This document shows positions 6,753 to 8,601 of a stretch of DNA of 8,601 nt, one piece after another; within the stretch, counting starts at the first letter, position 1, and the number at the start of each line of letters is the position of its first letter. Below the pieces are notes generated by a model. It had not been told where the DNA came from. It worked only from the letters and a program-made list of their open reading frames with translations, and did not search any database. A program made the position numbers and the translations under genes. Source of the DNA: Oscillospiraceae bacterium (GTDB taxonomy: Bacteria > Bacillota > Clostridia > Oscillospirales > CAG-272); contig WQSD01000006.1 of assembly GCA_009788105.1 (NCBI GenBank), positions 7,625 through 16,225 of the forward strand. Reading direction: 5' to 3'.

Positions 6753-6781
6753 ATTCTAACATATATTTTCGTGAATGTCAA
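6753..6781 (-). promoter_or_regulatory. Opposing promoter of locus 2
   Basis: On the minus strand TTGACA (6776-6781), 17 bp, TAGAAT (6753-6758). It points away from tpiA, back into the small locus. I see no equally good sense promoter for tpiA here. Confidence 0.82.
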
Positions 6782-6819
6782 GTGTTTTGAAATAAAAATT
6801 ATAAAAAGAGGTAAAAATC

Positions 6820-7575
6820 ATGAGAAGAAAAGTAATTGCAGGTAACTGGAAGATGAATTTGACTCCTGCCGAGGCAAAAGTGCTGGTTGGCGACCTTGCA
6901 GGGAAAATCGCAGGCAATCCTGCTTGCGACGTGGTGGTGTGTGTGCCATTTGTGGACATTGCCACAGTTGTGGAAGCCACCGCTGGCACCTGCATCAAAG
7001 TTGGGGCACAAAATATGCACCAAGCGGAAAAGGGCGCGTTCACCGGGGAAATCTCTGCCCCTATGCTGGTGGCTTGTGGCGTGGAATATGTTGTCATCGG
7101 TCACAGCGAGCGTCGCCAATATTTCAGCGAAACAGACGAAACTGTGAACGCTAAAGTGAAGTCTGCTCTTGCCGCCGGGCTGAAAGTGATTTTGTGCGTA
7201 GGTGAAACTCTTGCAGAGCGTGAAACCGGAGTTACCGAAGAAACCGTGTCACGACAAGTGAAACTGGGTCTTGTTGGAGTAACCGAAGCACAGCTTGCCA
7301 ATGTTATCATTGCATACGAGCCTGTGTGGGCTATCGGCACCGGGGTGACTGCCAGCGACGAGCAGGCAGAGGAAACTTGTGCGTTCACACGGGGCGTTAT
7401 CGCAGAGGTGTATTCTGCTGCTGCGGCTGACGCTATTGTTATCCAGTACGGCGGTAGTATGAACGCCGCAAACGCCGCAGGATTGCTGTCCATGGGTAAC
7501 ATTGACGGCGGACTTGTTGGCGGAGCAAGCCTGAAAGCCGACGATTTTGCTACTATTGTTACGGCGGCGGGGTAA
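6820..7575 (+). CDS. tpiA: Triosephosphate isomerase
   Basis: This enzyme interconverts dihydroxyacetone phosphate and glyceraldehyde 3-phosphate in glycolysis. The 251-residue barrel has the expected length and all catalytic residues: Asn9 and Lys11 in GNWKMN, His95 in VIGHSERR, Glu167 in AYEPVWAIGTG, and the phosphate-binding segments YGGSMNAANA and GGLVGGASLKADDF. AGAGGT lies seven bases before the ATG. In many Firmicutes tpiA sits within a gap-pgk-tpi-gpm-eno cluster; here it stands apart, between the second small locus and metA. No clear terminator follows, only the hairpin repeats from 7622 on. Confidence 0.98.
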   Translation: MRRKVIAGNWKMNLTPAEAKVLVGDLAGKIAGNPACDVVVCVPFVDIATVVEATAGTCIKVGAQNMHQAEKGAFTGEISAPMLVACGVEYVVIGHSERRQYFSETDETVNAKVKSALAAGLKVILCVGETLAERETGVTEETVSRQVKLGLVGVTEAQLANVIIAYEPVWAIGTGVTASDEQAEETCAFTRGVIAEVYSAAAADAIVIQYGGSMNAANAAGLLSMGNIDGGLVGGASLKADDFATIVTAAG

Positions 7576-7621
7576 AAAAAATTAAATCGTCAGAAACTGA
7601 GCGAAGAAAAAGGTCAAGGTC

Positions 7622-7638
7622 GTGGGCTGTGCGCCCAC
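7622..7638. repeat. GC hairpin downstream of tpiA
   Basis: GTGGGC (7622-7627) pairs with GCCCAC (7633-7638) around a 5-nt loop. There is no U-tract, so it is not a standard terminator. It is similar in form to the GC clamps of the neighbouring repeats. Confidence 0.5.
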
Positions 7639-7644
7639 ACTGCA

Positions 7645-7766
7645 CAAGTTTTTTGAAAAAAACTTGACTAAAAACTTCTTGACACAAAAGCATGAAATGC
7701 TTTTGTACCAAAGTTTCCTGGTGGGGTTTGGGGCAACGCCCCAAGACAAAAAAGACTTTTTCTTCA
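7645..7766. repeat. Multi-hairpin intergenic repeat, copy 2
   Basis: Same order as copy 1. Stem 7645-7654/7657-7666 is CAAGTTTTTT/AAAAAACTTG. Stem 7684-7693/7697-7706 is a perfect 10 bp with loop gaa, where copy 1 has a G/U closing pair. Clamp 7728-7734/7738-7744 is TTGGGGC/GCCCCAA. The tail tttttcttca is shared with copy 1. An insertion of about 13 bases precedes the clamp. Confidence 0.85.
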
Positions 7767-7800
7767 GTTTGAGTTTCCGACACCTTCAAAAACTTTAATT

Positions 7801-7823
7801 ACCACAGCACAATGTGCTGTGGT
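7801..7823. repeat. Perfect 10-bp hairpin upstream of metA
   Basis: ACCACAGCAC (7801-7810) and GTGCTGTGGT (7814-7823) with loop aat. No T-run follows on either strand, so it is not a simple terminator. It lies where the second stem of the repeat family would be expected in the adjoining copy. Confidence 0.75.
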
Positions 7824-7828
7824 GAAAA

Positions 7829-7881
7829 AAGTTTTAGTCAAGTTTTTTCAAAAACTTGCGGGTTTTAGGGCAGAGCCCTAA
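7829..7881. repeat. Multi-hairpin intergenic repeat, copy 3 (rearranged)
   Basis: The A/T stem 7839-7847/7850-7858 with its flank agttttagtcaag is the reverse complement of the corresponding part of copy 2 (7663-7677). The clamp 7865-7871/7875-7881 is TTAGGGC/GCCCTAA, differing from copy 2 by one compensated base pair. The middle stem is absent. It ends about 30 bases before metA. Confidence 0.75.
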
Positions 7882-7912
7882 GGTTTTGACCTGCAATCCG
7901 AGGAGTATCCCC

Positions 7913-8601
7913 TTGCCAATCAAAATACCAAACGAACTGCCGGCAGCGGCTACCCTGCTGTCAGAAAATATTTTCGTTATCAACGAAACCCGTGCGACAA
8001 CGCAGGATATTCGCCCTCTGCGAATACTGCTGTTGAACCTGATGCCAACGAAAATCGCCACCGAAACGCAACTTTCACGGCTGTTGGGGAACACTCCCCT
8101 CCAGGTGGAGCTTGAATTGCTCACAACCTCGTCACACCAACCGAAAAACACGCCGCAGGAGCATATGCTCGCATTTTACAAAACCTTTGACCAGGTGTGC
8201 GACCAAAACTTTGACGGCATGATAATCACTGGTGCGCCGGTGGAGAATATGCCCTTCGAGGATGTGGACTACTGGGCGGAGCTGTGCAATATAATGGAGT
8301 GGAGCAAAACCCACGTGACCAGCACTTTTCACATTTGCTGGGGGGCGCAGGCGGCGCTGTACTACCACTTCGGAGTGGCGAAACATCCTTTGCCCGCCAA
8401 ACTCACGGGGATTTTCCCCCACCAAGTGTGCCACTCTAACCCTATTCTTTTCCGTGGGTTCGATGATGTTTTCCAAGCCCCCCATTCCCGCTATACCACG
8501 GTTTTGCGGGAGGATTTGGAGAAAGTGGCGGAGCTGAAAATCCTTGCAGACTCGGCAGAGGCGGGGGTGTACGCTGTCATGACCGAGGGCGGACGGCAGG
8601 T
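7913..8601 (+). CDS. metAA: Homoserine O-acetyltransferase MetA (3' end outside window)
   Basis: This is the first 229 codons of a MetA/HTS-family acyltransferase, usually about 305 residues, which acylates homoserine for methionine synthesis. The start is TTG at 7913 with GAGGAG seven bases upstream; the first ATG in frame is internal. Family landmarks fall at the expected positions: [19 protein letters not shown] (33-51), [35 protein letters not shown] with catalytic Cys142, and [14 protein letters not shown]. Residue 111 is Glu (GAPVE), the residue linked in this family to acetyl-CoA use; E. coli has Gly and uses succinyl-CoA. No SAM riboswitch or T-box is visible in front; hairpin repeats occupy the upstream space. 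Substrate choice is inferred from this one position. Confidence 0.95.
   Translation, partial: MPIKIPNELPAAATLLSENIFVINETRATTQDIRPLRILLLNLMPTKIATETQLSRLLGNTPLQVELELLTTSSHQPKNTPQEHMLAFYKTFDQVCDQNFDGMIITGAPVENMPFEDVDYWAELCNIMEWSKTHVTSTFHICWGAQAALYYHFGVAKHPLPAKLTGIFPHQVCHSNPILFRGFDDVFQAPHSRYTTVLREDLEKVAELKILADSAEAGVYAVMTEGGRQ

Noticed and set aside
5144..6781. Direct membership of the Fst/par family
   Set aside because: The peptide lacks recognisable Fst sequence, is shorter, and the 5' repeats are inverted, not direct as in par.
7801..7823. Intrinsic terminator of tpiA
   Set aside because: The stem is strong but no T-run follows on either strand and it lies over 220 bases past the gene.
7882..7912. 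SAM riboswitch or T-box ahead of metA
   Set aside because: The space holds only repeat hairpins and the SD; no conserved riboswitch or specifier elements are visible.

Overview
The window reads as a chromosomal segment of a low-to-mid GC Firmicute, most likely a member of Clostridia. The evidence is consensus sigma-A promoters with 17-bp spacers, AGGAGG-type ribosome binding sites, a MetA of the acetyl-CoA type and palindromic intergenic repeats of the kind seen in gut Clostridia. The genes are mostly housekeeping and the spaces between them are unusually structured. Species cannot be named from the sequence alone.

Layout. 1-113: copy of a multi-hairpin repeat. 145-1569 (minus): mgtE magnesium transporter, preceded by a structured leader with an intrinsic terminator, a possible 12-codon upstream ORF and a perfect promoter. 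1934-3462 (plus): guaB with its own perfect promoter, divergent from mgtE. 3472-3821: about 350 bp of nested palindromes, with no gene. 3890-5147: a small acidic DUF4375/DMP19-like protein followed by an MscS-type channel. 5144-5469: first copy of a compact two-promoter locus encoding a 23-residue hydrophobic peptide. 5520-6483: yfbR 5'-deoxynucleotidase overlapping a small membrane protein gene. 6484-6781: second copy of the compact locus, encoding a 26-residue peptide. 6820-7575: tpiA. 7576-7912: a block of hairpin repeats. 7913-8601: metA (homoserine O-acetyltransferase) starting at TTG and cut by the window end.

The main discovery candidate is the pair of related compact loci at 5144-5469 and 6484-6781. 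Each has a consensus promoter, a leader whose Shine-Dalgarno sequence lies in the 3' arm of a GAAA-tetraloop hairpin, a tiny peptide (hydrophobic N-terminus, Asn-Arg, charged polar tail), a bidirectional terminator overlapping the stop codon, and a second promoter on the opposite strand firing back into the same terminator. This is the architecture of a convergent type I toxin-antitoxin system (toxin mRNA plus antisense RNA). The peptide matches no family I recognise. The two copies share leader layout, hairpin, peptide pattern and terminator loop while differing in sequence, so they look like diverged paralogues under selection. Toxicity and antisense function are inferences.

The remaining genes serve Mg2+ uptake, GMP synthesis, osmotic release, nucleotide pool cleaning, glycolysis and methionine synthesis. 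They show no single shared pathway. Their order looks like ordinary Firmicute chromosome with small elements inserted between genes.
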